In this document: piece after piece, positions 36,220 to 45,379 of the stretch
Layout: each line of letters starts with the position of its first letter
Position numbering within the stretch: position 1 is the first letter of the stretch
NCBI RefSeq assembly: GCF_009696145.1
Contig: NZ_VUMO01000010.1
Location: 1-64,000, forward strand
Reading direction: 5' to 3'
Source: Pseudoramibacter porci
GTDB lineage: Bacteria > Bacillota > Clostridia > Eubacteriales > Eubacteriaceae
Length of the DNA: 64,000 nucleotides
Translations under genes and position numbers: made by a program
The notes under the pieces: model-generated
Database searches by the model: none
Told to the model about the DNA's origin: nothing
Seen by the model: only the letters and a program-made list of their open reading frames with translations

Positions 36220-36900
36220 ATGGAAAAAAATGATCATTCGTATAATCAAATAAAAATATTTGATGGCATTATCCCAAACGAATTGGAAGAACTCCTCTAT
36301 TTTTTAGGTTATCATCTACAGACCATTCAGCGTAAACAATATATTTACCATGTCGGTGATCAAACCGATGAATTTGGCATTATCCTTAATGGCGAAGTTC
36401 GTATCGAAAATGTCGACTTTTGGGGAAATACATCGGTCATTGCCCATTTATCAAATGGTGCTATTTTTGCCGAAAGTTATGTATTAGCCAAAAAACCATT
36501 GTCTGTCGACGTCATTGCCCAGAAAACCAGTGACATTTTATTTATTTCTACACAAAAACTGTTTCAACCTGTTTCTATGGAACAATCGGTCATTTTGGGG
36601 GCAAAGAATACTTTGATACAAAACCTACTTCTCGCCTGCAGTCAAAAGAATTTACATTTGTCACATCGAATTTTTCATACCTCTAGTAAAACCATACGCG
36701 GTCGTGTCATTTCTTATTTATCTTTTCTTTCAAAAGAAAAGGAAAGCGCACAATTTGACATTCCTTTTAATCGGCAGCAATTGGCAGATTATTTAAATGT
36801 TGATCGTTCCGCGCTTTCCCATGAATTATCAAAAATGCAAAAAGATGGCCTTATTACAATGAACAAAAATCATTTTTTGTTAAATGATAAAGTAATGTGA
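36220..36900 (+). CDS. Crp/Fnr-family transcriptional regulator
   Basis: 226 residues. An N-terminal cyclic-nucleotide-binding-like beta roll (about 15-125, GIILNGEVRIENVDFWGN) is followed by a dimer helix and a C-terminal HTH_Crp domain (about 150-220, NRQQLADYLNVDRSALSHELSKMQKDGLI). It has no N-terminal cysteine cluster, so it is not an FNR-type iron-sulfur sensor. The effector is unknown. GGAGG precedes the ATG. Its 3' end overlaps the convergent HAD gene by 31 bases. Confidence 0.92.
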   Translation: MEKNDHSYNQIKIFDGIIPNELEELLYFLGYHLQTIQRKQYIYHVGDQTDEFGIILNGEVRIENVDFWGNTSVIAHLSNGAIFAESYVLAKKPLSVDVIAQKTSDILFISTQKLFQPVSMEQSVILGAKNTLIQNLLLACSQKNLHLSHRIFHTSSKTIRGRVISYLSFLSKEKESAQFDIPFNRQQLADYLNVDRSALSHELSKMQKDGLITMNKNHFLLNDKVM

Positions 36901-37616
36901 TAAATAGCAAGTAACAATTCGCTTAATTCCAATTCTGATTCGACAATAAAATCAGGCGAATATTCACAATTGCTCGGCTGGGCATGATGGCGTCGATTGA
37001 ACCATATCGACTTCCAATTTGCATTTTTAGCGCCTACCACGTCGATCGGGTAAGCATCGCCGATATACACGCACTCATCAGATTGATTATGTGTTGCATT
37101 TTCCACATATTGAAATATTTCGCGATGCGGTTTTGTATAACCAATTTTTCCAGAGATAAAGATATTTTCTCTTGGAAACCACTTTTCCAGACCCAATGTC
37201 TTGATTTTAAACCACTGATGCTGTTCCGGGCCGTTAGAAATAATGCCTAAAAACATCCCTTGATTTGAAAGAAAAGTTAATAGGTTTTGCATTTGCCTTG
37301 AAAGACAAATTTTTCCTTGATAAATCTCATAATTATCTTGAAAGGTTAAACAATCTGGTTTCGAAAGGTACAGGCCATTATCTTCAAAAGCCTTTCCAAT
37401 CCGGTACGCATACATCTCTTCTTTATCGATTTCGCCTCTCGAGACCATATCGAAAACCTCGTCGCTCCTAGCACGGCTGTCAATAAAAATATTCTCGACA
37501 TTTGATTCTTTGTATCGATTGCCAAAAGTATATTTGAAGGCTTGTCTAAACGGCTCGTATTGATCGTACAACGTATCATCAATATCGAAAAAAAATTTCA
37601 AAACTTTATTGTTCAT
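36870..37616 (-). CDS. HAD-superfamily hydrolase
   Basis: 248 residues from the ATG at 37616 (an ATG at 37640 is also possible; both overlap the upstream rseC-like gene). The HAD motifs are clear: FFDIDDTLYD (motif I), IISNG (II), KIGYTKPHREIF (III) and IGDAYPIDVVGAKNA (IV). The cap is of the YjjG/PynA or haloacid dehalogenase type, which suggests a small phosphate ester such as a nucleotide, but the substrate is not determined. Confidence 0.9.
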   Translation of the reverse strand: MNNKVLKFFFDIDDTLYDQYEPFRQAFKYTFGNRYKESNVENIFIDSRARSDEVFDMVSRGEIDKEEMYAYRIGKAFEDNGLYLSKPDCLTFQDNYEIYQGKICLSRQMQNLLTFLSNQGMFLGIISNGPEQHQWFKIKTLGLEKWFPRENIFISGKIGYTKPHREIFQYVENATHNQSDECVYIGDAYPIDVVGAKNANWKSIWFNRRHHAQPSNCEYSPDFIVESELELSELLLAIYHITLSFNKK

Positions 37617-38091
37617 CTTCACTTGTTTCGGACTTTGCATATTTATTCAACAGCAGATTGTTATTAGGATCAATGACATTTGTAATTACAGGTTCATATT
37701 TGTCTTTTCCAAATCTTCCCCGTCGGTCCATTAGATGAATGATACCATATGCGCAAAACATAAGAATGAGTCCTCCGAAAAAGCCGGAATAAACTTCATT
37801 TAAATGGAACATCGGCGCGATAGCATATCCGATAAATATGCCCAGTAAAAAGCCAATTAACGGAAAGCCATAAGCGACGCCACTTGCCTTCATGAAATTA
37901 GCAAATTCCATTTCAAGTGCAACTTTATCCCCTACCTTTGCATTGATATCATTTTTTGCGTCGACTGACATGGTCTTCTTTGAAGTGCCCAATTCACACG
38001 CTTTGCAATCTCCGCACATTTCATGTCGTGTAATGATGACCCTTGCCGTGTTGTTTTTCTTTATTCTCTTTACTGTTCCGTATTCGATCAT
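37606..38091 (-). CDS. SoxR-reducing system protein RseC/MucC family
   Basis: 161 residues. The N-terminal half has a cysteine motif CGDCKAC (C26, C29, C32) preceded by MIEYGTV, and two membrane segments follow (about 72-95 and 100-121), which is the RseC/MucC architecture. In Clostridia such proteins are often linked to Rnf-type electron transport; no rnf gene is in this window. It overlaps the HAD gene. Confidence 0.85.
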   Translation of the reverse strand: MIEYGTVKRIKKNNTARVIITRHEMCGDCKACELGTSKKTMSVDAKNDINAKVGDKVALEMEFANFMKASGVAYGFPLIGFLLGIFIGYAIAPMFHLNEVYSGFFGGLILMFCAYGIIHLMDRRGRFGKDKYEPVITNVIDPNNNLLLNKYAKSETSEDEQ

Positions 38092-38113
38092 CCTAAATGC
38101 CTCTATTTAGAAA

Positions 38114-38143
38114 TACAACTCCCAAAAAATTTGGGAGTTGCAT
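38114..38143 (-). terminator. Terminator-like hairpin after aspS
   Basis: CAACTCCCAAA and TTTGGGAGTTG pair (38116-38140) 21 bases after the aspS stop; only a weak T tract (TATTTCT) follows on the minus strand. Confidence 0.65.
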
Positions 38144-38160
38144 TCTTATTTTAAATAATC

Positions 38161-39948
38161 TTAAACAATATCTTCGTCGACACTGATGCCCAAATCGATC
38201 AATTGATCCAAGCCCGCATCAGCGGGTGCTTCTGTCATTAAATCGCTATGATTCTGCGTTTTCGGGAACGCAATGACATCACGAATATTATCAATATCCA
38301 TTAGCATCATGATTAATCGATCAAAGCCGAACGCTAAACCACCGTGTGGTGGTGTACCGTATTTGAGCGCTTCCATTAAAAATCCAAACTGTGTTTGAAC
38401 TGTTTCTTCCGAAAGATTGAGCGCCTTAAACATTTTTTCCTGAATGTCGCCATTGTGAATACGAATGGAACCGCCGCCTAGTTCTACCCCGTTGACAACC
38501 ATATCGTACGCATCTGAACGAACTTTTTCTGGTGCAGTTTCTAACAACGGAATGTCTTCATCAAGTGGTGCTGTAAAGGGATGATGAACTGCTACATAAC
38601 GCCCTTGTTCTTCATCGTATTCGAGCAGTGGGAAATCAATAACCCATAAGAATTTGAACTGGTTTGATACATCAATTTTAAGGCGACGCGCTAATTCGAG
38701 ACGCAGTTGGCCCATAGCCGTGCACGCGATCTGGTCCGTATCGGCAACCATGAAAATATAATCGCCTTCTTCTGCGCCCAATCGATCATAAATCGCCTGT
38801 TTTTCTTCTTCTGAGATGAATTTCAAAATTGGTGTTTTCATCTGAGATTCATCATCTTTAACATCAATCCAAGCTAAACCCTTGGCTTTGTAAATCTTTG
38901 CATATTTTTCTAAATTCTTAAGGGCTTTCTTAGACAGTTTTCCCTGCGCATCTTTTGCAATGATCGCTCTGACAGAGCCGCCTCGTTTAATCGCATCTGA
39001 AAAAACATTAAATGATGAATCTTTGAGGATATCAGAAAGATCGTTTAATTCCAAACCGAAACGCATATCTGGCTTATCAGAACCGAATCGATCCATCGCT
39101 TCTCGCCATGTCATTCTCAAAAATGGACGTTCTAATTCAATGCCTCGCACTTCTTTAAATATTTTTGCGATCATTTCTTCCATAATTGGCAGGATGTCAT
39201 CCTTTGTTACAAAGGACATTTCCATGTCGATCTGTGTGAATTCCGGCTGCCGATCCTGACGTAAATCTTCGTCTCTAAAGCATTTTGCCAATTGGTAATA
39301 ACGATCCATGCCTGAGATCATCAAGATTTGTTTAAATAGCTGCGGACTCTGAGGTAAACCAAAGAATTTTCCCTTTTGAACTCTTGAGGGAACCAAAAAA
39401 TCTCGCGCCCCTTCAGGAGTTGTCTTCCCTAAAACAGGCGTTTCAATTTCGCAAAAGCCGTGTTCATTCAAATAATTTCTGACAATGGATGCTACTTTGG
39501 CACGGGTCATCAGGATTTTCTGATTTTTCGGCTTGCGTAAATCAAGGTAACGATATTTCAGTCTGACATTTTCACCAGACTTATCATCGTCTTTTACATA
39601 AATGGGTGGTGTAGCTGAAGTATCTAAAATGGTAATATGGTTAACCATGACTTCAACCTTTCCGGTTTCCATCTTGGGATTAACTGTTTCAGGCGTTCTT
39701 TCTTGAACAACCCCTTCAACATTCAATACATATTCGTCTCTGATTTTTTCGGCAATCGGAAATTCAGAACCAACGATTTTTTCATTGAATACAACTTGAA
39801 CTTTTCCTGAACGGTCACGAAGATCAACGAAAATAACGCCCCCCAAGTCTCGGCGACTATCGGCCCATCCCGCTAATTTAACGGTCTGCCCGACCTTATT
39901 TTCATTGACCTCGCCGCATACGGCAGATCTAAAATGCGTTTCCATCAT
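38161..39948 (-). CDS. aspS: Aspartyl-tRNA synthetase
   Basis: 595-residue class IIb enzyme of the bacterial type. N-terminal OB fold (about 1-110), catalytic motifs 2 (FRDEDLRQDRQPEFTQIDME) and 3 (GGLAFGFDRLIMML), and the bacterial GAD insertion in between. AGGAGG precedes the ATG. In related genomes hisS lies just upstream; here hemZ does. Confidence 0.97.
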   Translation of the reverse strand: MMETHFRSAVCGEVNENKVGQTVKLAGWADSRRDLGGVIFVDLRDRSGKVQVVFNEKIVGSEFPIAEKIRDEYVLNVEGVVQERTPETVNPKMETGKVEVMVNHITILDTSATPPIYVKDDDKSGENVRLKYRYLDLRKPKNQKILMTRAKVASIVRNYLNEHGFCEIETPVLGKTTPEGARDFLVPSRVQKGKFFGLPQSPQLFKQILMISGMDRYYQLAKCFRDEDLRQDRQPEFTQIDMEMSFVTKDDILPIMEEMIAKIFKEVRGIELERPFLRMTWREAMDRFGSDKPDMRFGLELNDLSDILKDSSFNVFSDAIKRGGSVRAIIAKDAQGKLSKKALKNLEKYAKIYKAKGLAWIDVKDDESQMKTPILKFISEEEKQAIYDRLGAEEGDYIFMVADTDQIACTAMGQLRLELARRLKIDVSNQFKFLWVIDFPLLEYDEEQGRYVAVHHPFTAPLDEDIPLLETAPEKVRSDAYDMVVNGVELGGGSIRIHNGDIQEKMFKALNLSEETVQTQFGFLMEALKYGTPPHGGLAFGFDRLIMMLMDIDNIRDVIAFPKTQNHSDLMTEAPADAGLDQLIDLGISVDEDIV

Positions 39949-40066
39949 TTGAAAATCTTCCTCCTAATTCTATTTAAAGCCCTGTCACAGGCATAATTCC
40001 ATGTTTTTTAATTATATGCATTATTAATTATTCCGTCAAGCACACAAAATTTAGCGTTTTGTAGCG

Positions 40067-41530
40067 TTAGATCTTCTCTAAATACTGTTGATACGCTTTT
40101 ATCTTTTTGGCAATAATTTCTTCTGAACGCATATTATATGTTCTGATATCTTTAACCGTGTAGACCTTGTTAATTCGATTCTGCTGTGGTTCATACACTT
40201 TCCCTGTAGCGCCAGCACCGATACCAATAATCGTTTGTCGCTCTGCCATCATGAGAATATTATAAATCCCTTCGTTGTCACTTAGACAATAACCAATATT
40301 TTCTCCATTTCCCTGCGCATATTTTTGACGATAGAGATAATACGGGTGATACCCTGAACGATTCAGACATTTCGAGATTTCGTCATAAAAATCTTTCGAA
40401 AAAATCTGTTCGTATTGACACCCCTCTTCTTCTCTCAATCTTGATCCCTTTTTTATTGCGAGGCTGTGAACGGTCAAATTTTCGGGATGAAGCTGAATAA
40501 CTTGTTGCAAAGAAGATAAGACCATTTCAGGCGATTCTTCATTGAGTCCGACGATCAAATCCATATTAACACAATCAAATCCAACTGTTCTTATCATACG
40601 ATAAACATTTCGGATATCCTCGGCAGTGTGTAATCTTCCAACTGCACTAAGCGTTGCGTCATTCATACTTTGGGGATTCAGACAGAGGCGATTGACGTGA
40701 TACCGTTTCAAAAGTTTTAACTTTTCATATGTTGTCGTTTCTGGTCGCCCTGCTTCAAATGTAAATTCCCGAATACCAGATAAGTCGAATTCACTAGTAA
40801 CCATTTCCAATAATTTTTCAAGCTGCTCCTCTGAAAAGATTGATGGCGTTCCCCCGCCAATATACAGCGTATCGACTACAAGGTGACGCTCACACAGCAA
40901 TTGTGCAAATGCCTTAATTTCAATCAATAGCGCTTGTAAATAATCAGCACACAATTGCCCTTTCTTATCTGCGACAGTCGAGACAAAAGAGCAATATGAA
41001 CACTTGGCCGGACAAATCGGGACCCCTATATAAAGCGAGACCTTTTTTGAATCATTTGGATAAATAATCGTCATTTCGTTTTTTGCAATACTAAGCGCAA
41101 GTTTTGCCTTTTCTGTCGAAACAAAATATTGGTCCTGAAAATCCTTAAGTGCTTGATCCGCGTTTTGATGATGATTTAGCAGAAACTCGTGTGCAATTTT
41201 TACCGGTTTAATGCCAGTTAAACTTCCCCAAGGGAGCGTGTGCCCTGCTAAACATGAAATAAAACGATAAAAAAACCCCTTGAATTCATTTGAATCAACG
41301 GGTTTTCCTGACTTCCAATAAGTTTCTTGCATCAATTCTTGTTGATCGCATCGTGCCGTAATCACTATGTTATCTGATTCATGAGTAACTTGAATGACAA
41401 GATCTGCGACGCCTTCGAAGGTAACCTTCACATTTGGGAAAAAAGATTTTGTCAATTCACGTGCACCGTTTCTCCACGACGGGATATCTGGCATGATGAC
41501 TGCAAGTTGATCAATTTCTTCTATTTTCAT
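40067..41530 (-). CDS. hemZ: Oxygen-independent coproporphyrinogen dehydrogenase-like HemZ
   Basis: 487-residue radical SAM protein. The cluster motif CPAKCSYCSF lies at about residue 173 after a long N-terminal domain typical of HemZ; YIGGGTPS, NPQSMNDATLSAVGR and MDLIVGLNEESPE follow as in HemN-like enzymes. It would act in heme or porphyrin metabolism under anaerobic conditions, although no other heme genes are here and HemN-family enzymes have varied functions. It is four bases from the next gene upstream. Confidence 0.9.
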   Translation of the reverse strand: MKIEEIDQLAVIMPDIPSWRNGARELTKSFFPNVKVTFEGVADLVIQVTHESDNIVITARCDQQELMQETYWKSGKPVDSNEFKGFFYRFISCLAGHTLPWGSLTGIKPVKIAHEFLLNHHQNADQALKDFQDQYFVSTEKAKLALSIAKNEMTIIYPNDSKKVSLYIGVPICPAKCSYCSFVSTVADKKGQLCADYLQALLIEIKAFAQLLCERHLVVDTLYIGGGTPSIFSEEQLEKLLEMVTSEFDLSGIREFTFEAGRPETTTYEKLKLLKRYHVNRLCLNPQSMNDATLSAVGRLHTAEDIRNVYRMIRTVGFDCVNMDLIVGLNEESPEMVLSSLQQVIQLHPENLTVHSLAIKKGSRLREEEGCQYEQIFSKDFYDEISKCLNRSGYHPYYLYRQKYAQGNGENIGYCLSDNEGIYNILMMAERQTIIGIGAGATGKVYEPQQNRINKVYTVKDIRTYNMRSEEIIAKKIKAYQQYLEKI

Positions 41531-41533
41531 AAG

Positions 41534-42157
41534 CTACTGTGCGTATGGATTATTCATTCTTTCAAATTTTATTGAAGTTTTTTCGCCATGTCCTGGATAA
41601 ACAACAATTTCATCCGGATACGTCATTAAGCGTTTAACGGATTTGATAATATCCGGATAAGAACCGCCTTGAAAATCAGTTCGTCCGACAGAACCGAAAA
41701 ACAGAGTATCCCCTGTAAACATGTTTTGATCGGCCAAAAAACAGACCCCTCCTGGGGTATGCCCCGGTGTATGGATAACTGTAAACGAAAGCTCTGGAGA
41801 AATTTTAATTTGATCTCCTTCGTGCAATAACTCATCTGCGGCCGGAAAAACTGCGGATTGTCCCATGAGTAGAGAAATATTTTTACCTGGCGAAACTAAA
41901 CAATCCGCATCATCTCTGTGAATGCAGACATCAGCATGGGTTAATGCACTGGCCTGCGGGAGCCCCGCCATATGATCGTAATGTCCATGGGTCAGCAAAA
42001 TTTTTTTGATTTGGACCTGATTGTCCGCAATATCTTTTTCGATTTGTTTCGTCCATCCGCCTGGGTCAATAATCACACCCTTATGATCTGAATCAGACCA
42101 AATCAGATAGCAATTCGCCATCAGCGGACCAACCATATATCTATTTATTTTGATCAT
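41534..42157 (-). CDS. Metallo-beta-lactamase-fold hydrolase (glyoxalase II-like)
   Basis: 207 residues with a full binuclear metal site: THGHYDH (about 56-62), HTPGHTPGG, FTGDTLF and PGHGEKTS. The short form lacking the glyoxalase II C-terminal domain is common in Firmicutes as YqgX/YcbL type. It lies in the conserved dtd-MBL-hemZ order. Substrate unknown; thioester hydrolysis is likely. Confidence 0.92.
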   Translation of the reverse strand: MIKINRYMVGPLMANCYLIWSDSDHKGVIIDPGGWTKQIEKDIADNQVQIKKILLTHGHYDHMAGLPQASALTHADVCIHRDDADCLVSPGKNISLLMGQSAVFPAADELLHEGDQIKISPELSFTVIHTPGHTPGGVCFLADQNMFTGDTLFFGSVGRTDFQGGSYPDIIKSVKRLMTYPDEIVVYPGHGEKTSIKFERMNNPYAQ

Positions 42158-42168
42158 AATCTTATAAC

Positions 42169-42621
42169 TTAAAATAATTTCCTACTATCAAGCAAAAGTG
42201 TAACCGGTCCGTCATTATCAATTCTCACTTGCATATCTGCCTGAAATTGACCAAACGCAACGCGAGCGATTTCAGTATTTTTAATTTTTTCTTTAAACAT
42301 CAAATAATTCTGCCGTGCAATTTGGACGTCACCACTTTTTGAAAAACTCGGTCTTCGCCCTTTTCTGCAATCTCCGTAAAGCGTAAATTGTGATACGACC
42401 AAAAGTTCACCATGAATATCCAACAACGATAAATTCATTTTATCATTTTCATCTTCAAAAATACGCAAATTCAACGTTTTATTGATGATATATTCCATGT
42501 CCGTTTCTTGATCCGACTGTTCGAAGCCAACAAAAAGGCAAATTCCCTTTCCAATTTCACCAATTACCCGATCATCAACTTGAACGGATGCAGAGGATAC
42601 CCTTTGAATAACTGCTCTCAT
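42169..42621 (-). CDS. dtd: D-aminoacyl-tRNA deacylase
   Basis: 150 residues from the ATG at 42621 with AGGG upstream. It hydrolyses D-amino acids, and glycine on tRNA-Ala, from tRNA. The active-site motifs SQFTLYGD and NDGPVTL (the Gly-Pro motif) are present. The gene starts ten bases before the rel stop end region, in the common rel-dtd pair. Confidence 0.96.
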   Translation of the reverse strand: MRAVIQRVSSASVQVDDRVIGEIGKGICLFVGFEQSDQETDMEYIINKTLNLRIFEDENDKMNLSLLDIHGELLVVSQFTLYGDCRKGRRPSFSKSGDVQIARQNYLMFKEKIKNTEIARVAFGQFQADMQVRIDNDGPVTLLLDSRKLF

Positions 42622-42630
42622 AGCCAATCC

Positions 42631-44808
42631 CTATACACGTTTAACTACTAAAACAGAAGAAATTTTTTTAATGTTTTTTATCACTAAATTTAGTTCTCTT
42701 CTGGATTTCACTTCGAAAACAGCTTCAAAATAATCGAACTTCCCTCTGTCATTTCTCGCCGTCAACGCTGTCAAAGGGATATTCATTTCGATAAACACTT
42801 TATTGATTTCAATAAGCGTGTGGGGATCTTCATCCGCTTGTACACTGATTTCTGCGCTAAAGCTGCCAGAAACACCAAATCGATTCCATTCGACGTCAAC
42901 TGTCTTCTCAGCATCAATATGAAGGACATTGGGGCAATCCGTTCGATGTACTGTAATGCCATGTGATTGTGTAATGTGTCCAATAATTTGATCGCCCGGA
43001 ACTGGACTGCAGCATTTTGCCAAATGCACATCTATATCATTTAACCCTGCAACCAATATATTAGAATTATTTTTTTCCTTTTTGGTCGGTTTCTTGATGG
43101 CAATTTCAGGCTCTTGATCTTTGAAAACTTCTGGGAAAAGCAATTTCATTTTTGTAAAAACTGTTCCCATCTTAATGCCGTTATATCCAATTGCCGCGTA
43201 AAAATCGTCAACAGTTTTATAATTTAGCTGTTTACATAAAGTTTCCAACTCGGTCGTATTGCCCAGTTTTGAATCCTGTAATCCCTGGCGTTTTAATTCA
43301 TTTTCAAGTGCTAATTTGCCCTTTTCAATGTTTTCTTCTTTTGTTTCACGCTTAAAATATTGTTTAATCTTATTTCTCGCGTGGGCACTTTTGACAAAAT
43401 TTAACCAGTCGCGGCTGGGGCCGTTGCTGTGCTTTGAAGTCATGACTTCAACGATGTCACCATTGCTGAGTTCATAGTTAAGTGGAACAATTTTGCCGTT
43501 AACCTTCGCGCCAACACAATTATTGCCTATATCACTGTGAACACGATAGGCAAAATCAAGCGGGCATGAGCCAACAGGCAGTTCAAACACGTCCCCTCTT
43601 GGTGAAAAAACGTAGACTTCTTCATTTAATAGATCGACTTTAATTGTTTCCAATAAATCGCCAGCGTTGTCGAGCTCCTGCTGCCATTCCATGATCTGTC
43701 TAAGCCATGCAATTTTTTTCTCATAATGGGCGTCTTTTGAATTTTTACTGCCGCCTTTACCTTCCTTGTATTTCCAATGAGCAGCAATCCCAAATTCGGC
43801 AACACGGTGCATTTCTTTTGTTCGGATTTGAATTTCTACAGGATCCCCGTTCGGACCGATAACCGTCGTGTGAATAGACTGGTACATATTGGGCTTTGGC
43901 ATCGCGATATAGTCTTTAAATCTTCCTGGAATTGGCTTCCATTCTGTATGGACCATCCCCAAAACCCCATAACATTCTTTTACGGTATTAACGATAACGC
44001 GAACTGCGACTAAATCGTATATTTCATCGAATTTTCGGTGCTGCGCCTTCATTTTTCGATAAATCGAATAAAAATGCTTGGATCGACCGTAAACCTTACA
44101 CGGAATATCAACCTCTGCCAATTTATGCTTTAATATGTCGATTACCTGATTGACGTATTCTTCCCGTGCCTGTTTTTTGGCTTTTACACTTTTCACCAAA
44201 TTATAATAGCCCTCTGGATCGAGATATTTTAAGGATAAATCTTCAAGTTCCGCTTTAATCGCCTGAATCCCAAGACGATTGGCAATCGGCGCATATATAT
44301 CAAGAGTCTCCCGCGCTTTTTCTCTCTGCTTTTCCTTTGTCATGTACTCTAATGTCCGCATGTTATGTAGACGGTCAACGAGTTTGATCAAAATGACACG
44401 GATATCTTTCGACATAGCCATGACCATTTTTCGAATATATTCCGCTTGACTCTCTTCTTTCGACTGATAATCGATTTTCCCAATCTTAGTAACACCTTCA
44501 ACCAGATCTGCGACTTTAGGATTAAACATGCTCGCAACATCTTCATGTGTCGTATCTGTATCTTCAATAACATCATGGAGCAGTGCTGCACAGATTGTTT
44601 CAGTGTCCATTCTGTATTTAGCCAAAATATAAGCGACCGCAACCGGATGAATGATATAATCTTCTCCTGATTTCCGCTTTTGCCCCGCATGTGCCTGATC
44701 CGCTAATTTAAAAGCGCGCATAATCATATCCGGATCGGCATCGGGGTCATTTTTTTCAACGATTTTGATAATATTGTCTATCTTTTTTTTGACTGCATCT
44801 GTTGCCAT
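42631..44808 (-). CDS. relA: Bifunctional (p)ppGpp synthetase/hydrolase Rel
   Basis: 725 residues from the ATG at 44808 with GGAGG upstream. HD hydrolase (about 48-150, ALLHDVIEDTD intact), synthetase (about 230-345, with RFKDYIAMPKPNMYQSIHT), TGS (about 385-450), a zinc-finger-like CCSPVPGD region and C-terminal ACT. Because the HD residues are kept it should both make and degrade the alarmone. It follows apt. Confidence 0.97.
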   Translation of the reverse strand: MATDAVKKKIDNIIKIVEKNDPDADPDMIMRAFKLADQAHAGQKRKSGEDYIIHPVAVAYILAKYRMDTETICAALLHDVIEDTDTTHEDVASMFNPKVADLVEGVTKIGKIDYQSKEESQAEYIRKMVMAMSKDIRVILIKLVDRLHNMRTLEYMTKEKQREKARETLDIYAPIANRLGIQAIKAELEDLSLKYLDPEGYYNLVKSVKAKKQAREEYVNQVIDILKHKLAEVDIPCKVYGRSKHFYSIYRKMKAQHRKFDEIYDLVAVRVIVNTVKECYGVLGMVHTEWKPIPGRFKDYIAMPKPNMYQSIHTTVIGPNGDPVEIQIRTKEMHRVAEFGIAAHWKYKEGKGGSKNSKDAHYEKKIAWLRQIMEWQQELDNAGDLLETIKVDLLNEEVYVFSPRGDVFELPVGSCPLDFAYRVHSDIGNNCVGAKVNGKIVPLNYELSNGDIVEVMTSKHSNGPSRDWLNFVKSAHARNKIKQYFKRETKEENIEKGKLALENELKRQGLQDSKLGNTTELETLCKQLNYKTVDDFYAAIGYNGIKMGTVFTKMKLLFPEVFKDQEPEIAIKKPTKKEKNNSNILVAGLNDIDVHLAKCCSPVPGDQIIGHITQSHGITVHRTDCPNVLHIDAEKTVDVEWNRFGVSGSFSAEISVQADEDPHTLIEINKVFIEMNIPLTALTARNDRGKFDYFEAVFEVKSRRELNLVIKNIKKISSVLVVKRV

Positions 44809-44844
44809 GCGCACCTCCTTTTACTGTAGCTCTGTAACGTTCTA

Positions 44845-45363
44845 TTAAATAGGGAATTGGATCAATGACCGAACGTAATAATCTTTTAACGCTTCTCTCC
44901 CCTTGAGATCTGTCAACTCGATCATAAACAAAGCGCCACAAACTTCCCCGCCAAGCAATTCAACCAAGTCAATGGCCGCTTTCATTGTGCCGCCTGTTGC
45001 GAGTAAATCATCAATAATTAAAACACGGTCGCCTGTTTTAATGGCGTCCTTCTGAATTTCAACGGTATTTTCGCCATATTCCAGCTTATACGATTTCGCC
45101 ATAACTTCACCTGGCAATTTTCCGGGTTTGCGAATAGGAACCAAACCAACGCCTAATTTATACGCCAGCGCCGATCCGAAAATATAACCTCTTGCTTCCG
45201 GAATACAAACCACATTGACGTCCAGCGCCTTTGCAATTTCATAAAACTGATCCGTTACTTCGTGAAAGGCTTCTCCGTCTTTTATTAAACTATTAATGTC
45301 TTTGAAACTAATGCCTGGTTTCGGAAAATCAGGATAAATTGCAATTTTACTTTTTAAATCCAT
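44845..45363 (-). CDS. apt: Adenine phosphoribosyltransferase
   Basis: 172 residues from the ATG at 45363 (GGGG upstream; an upstream in-frame GTG is less likely). Makes AMP from adenine and PRPP. The PRPP loop VLIIDDLLATGGTMKAAIDL and the N-terminal YPDFPKPGISFKDI are diagnostic. It lies between recJ and rel as in many Firmicutes. Confidence 0.97.
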   Translation of the reverse strand: MDLKSKIAIYPDFPKPGISFKDINSLIKDGEAFHEVTDQFYEIAKALDVNVVCIPEARGYIFGSALAYKLGVGLVPIRKPGKLPGEVMAKSYKLEYGENTVEIQKDAIKTGDRVLIIDDLLATGGTMKAAIDLVELLGGEVCGALFMIELTDLKGREALKDYYVRSLIQFPI

Positions 45364-45379
45364 TGTAATCCCCACATTT

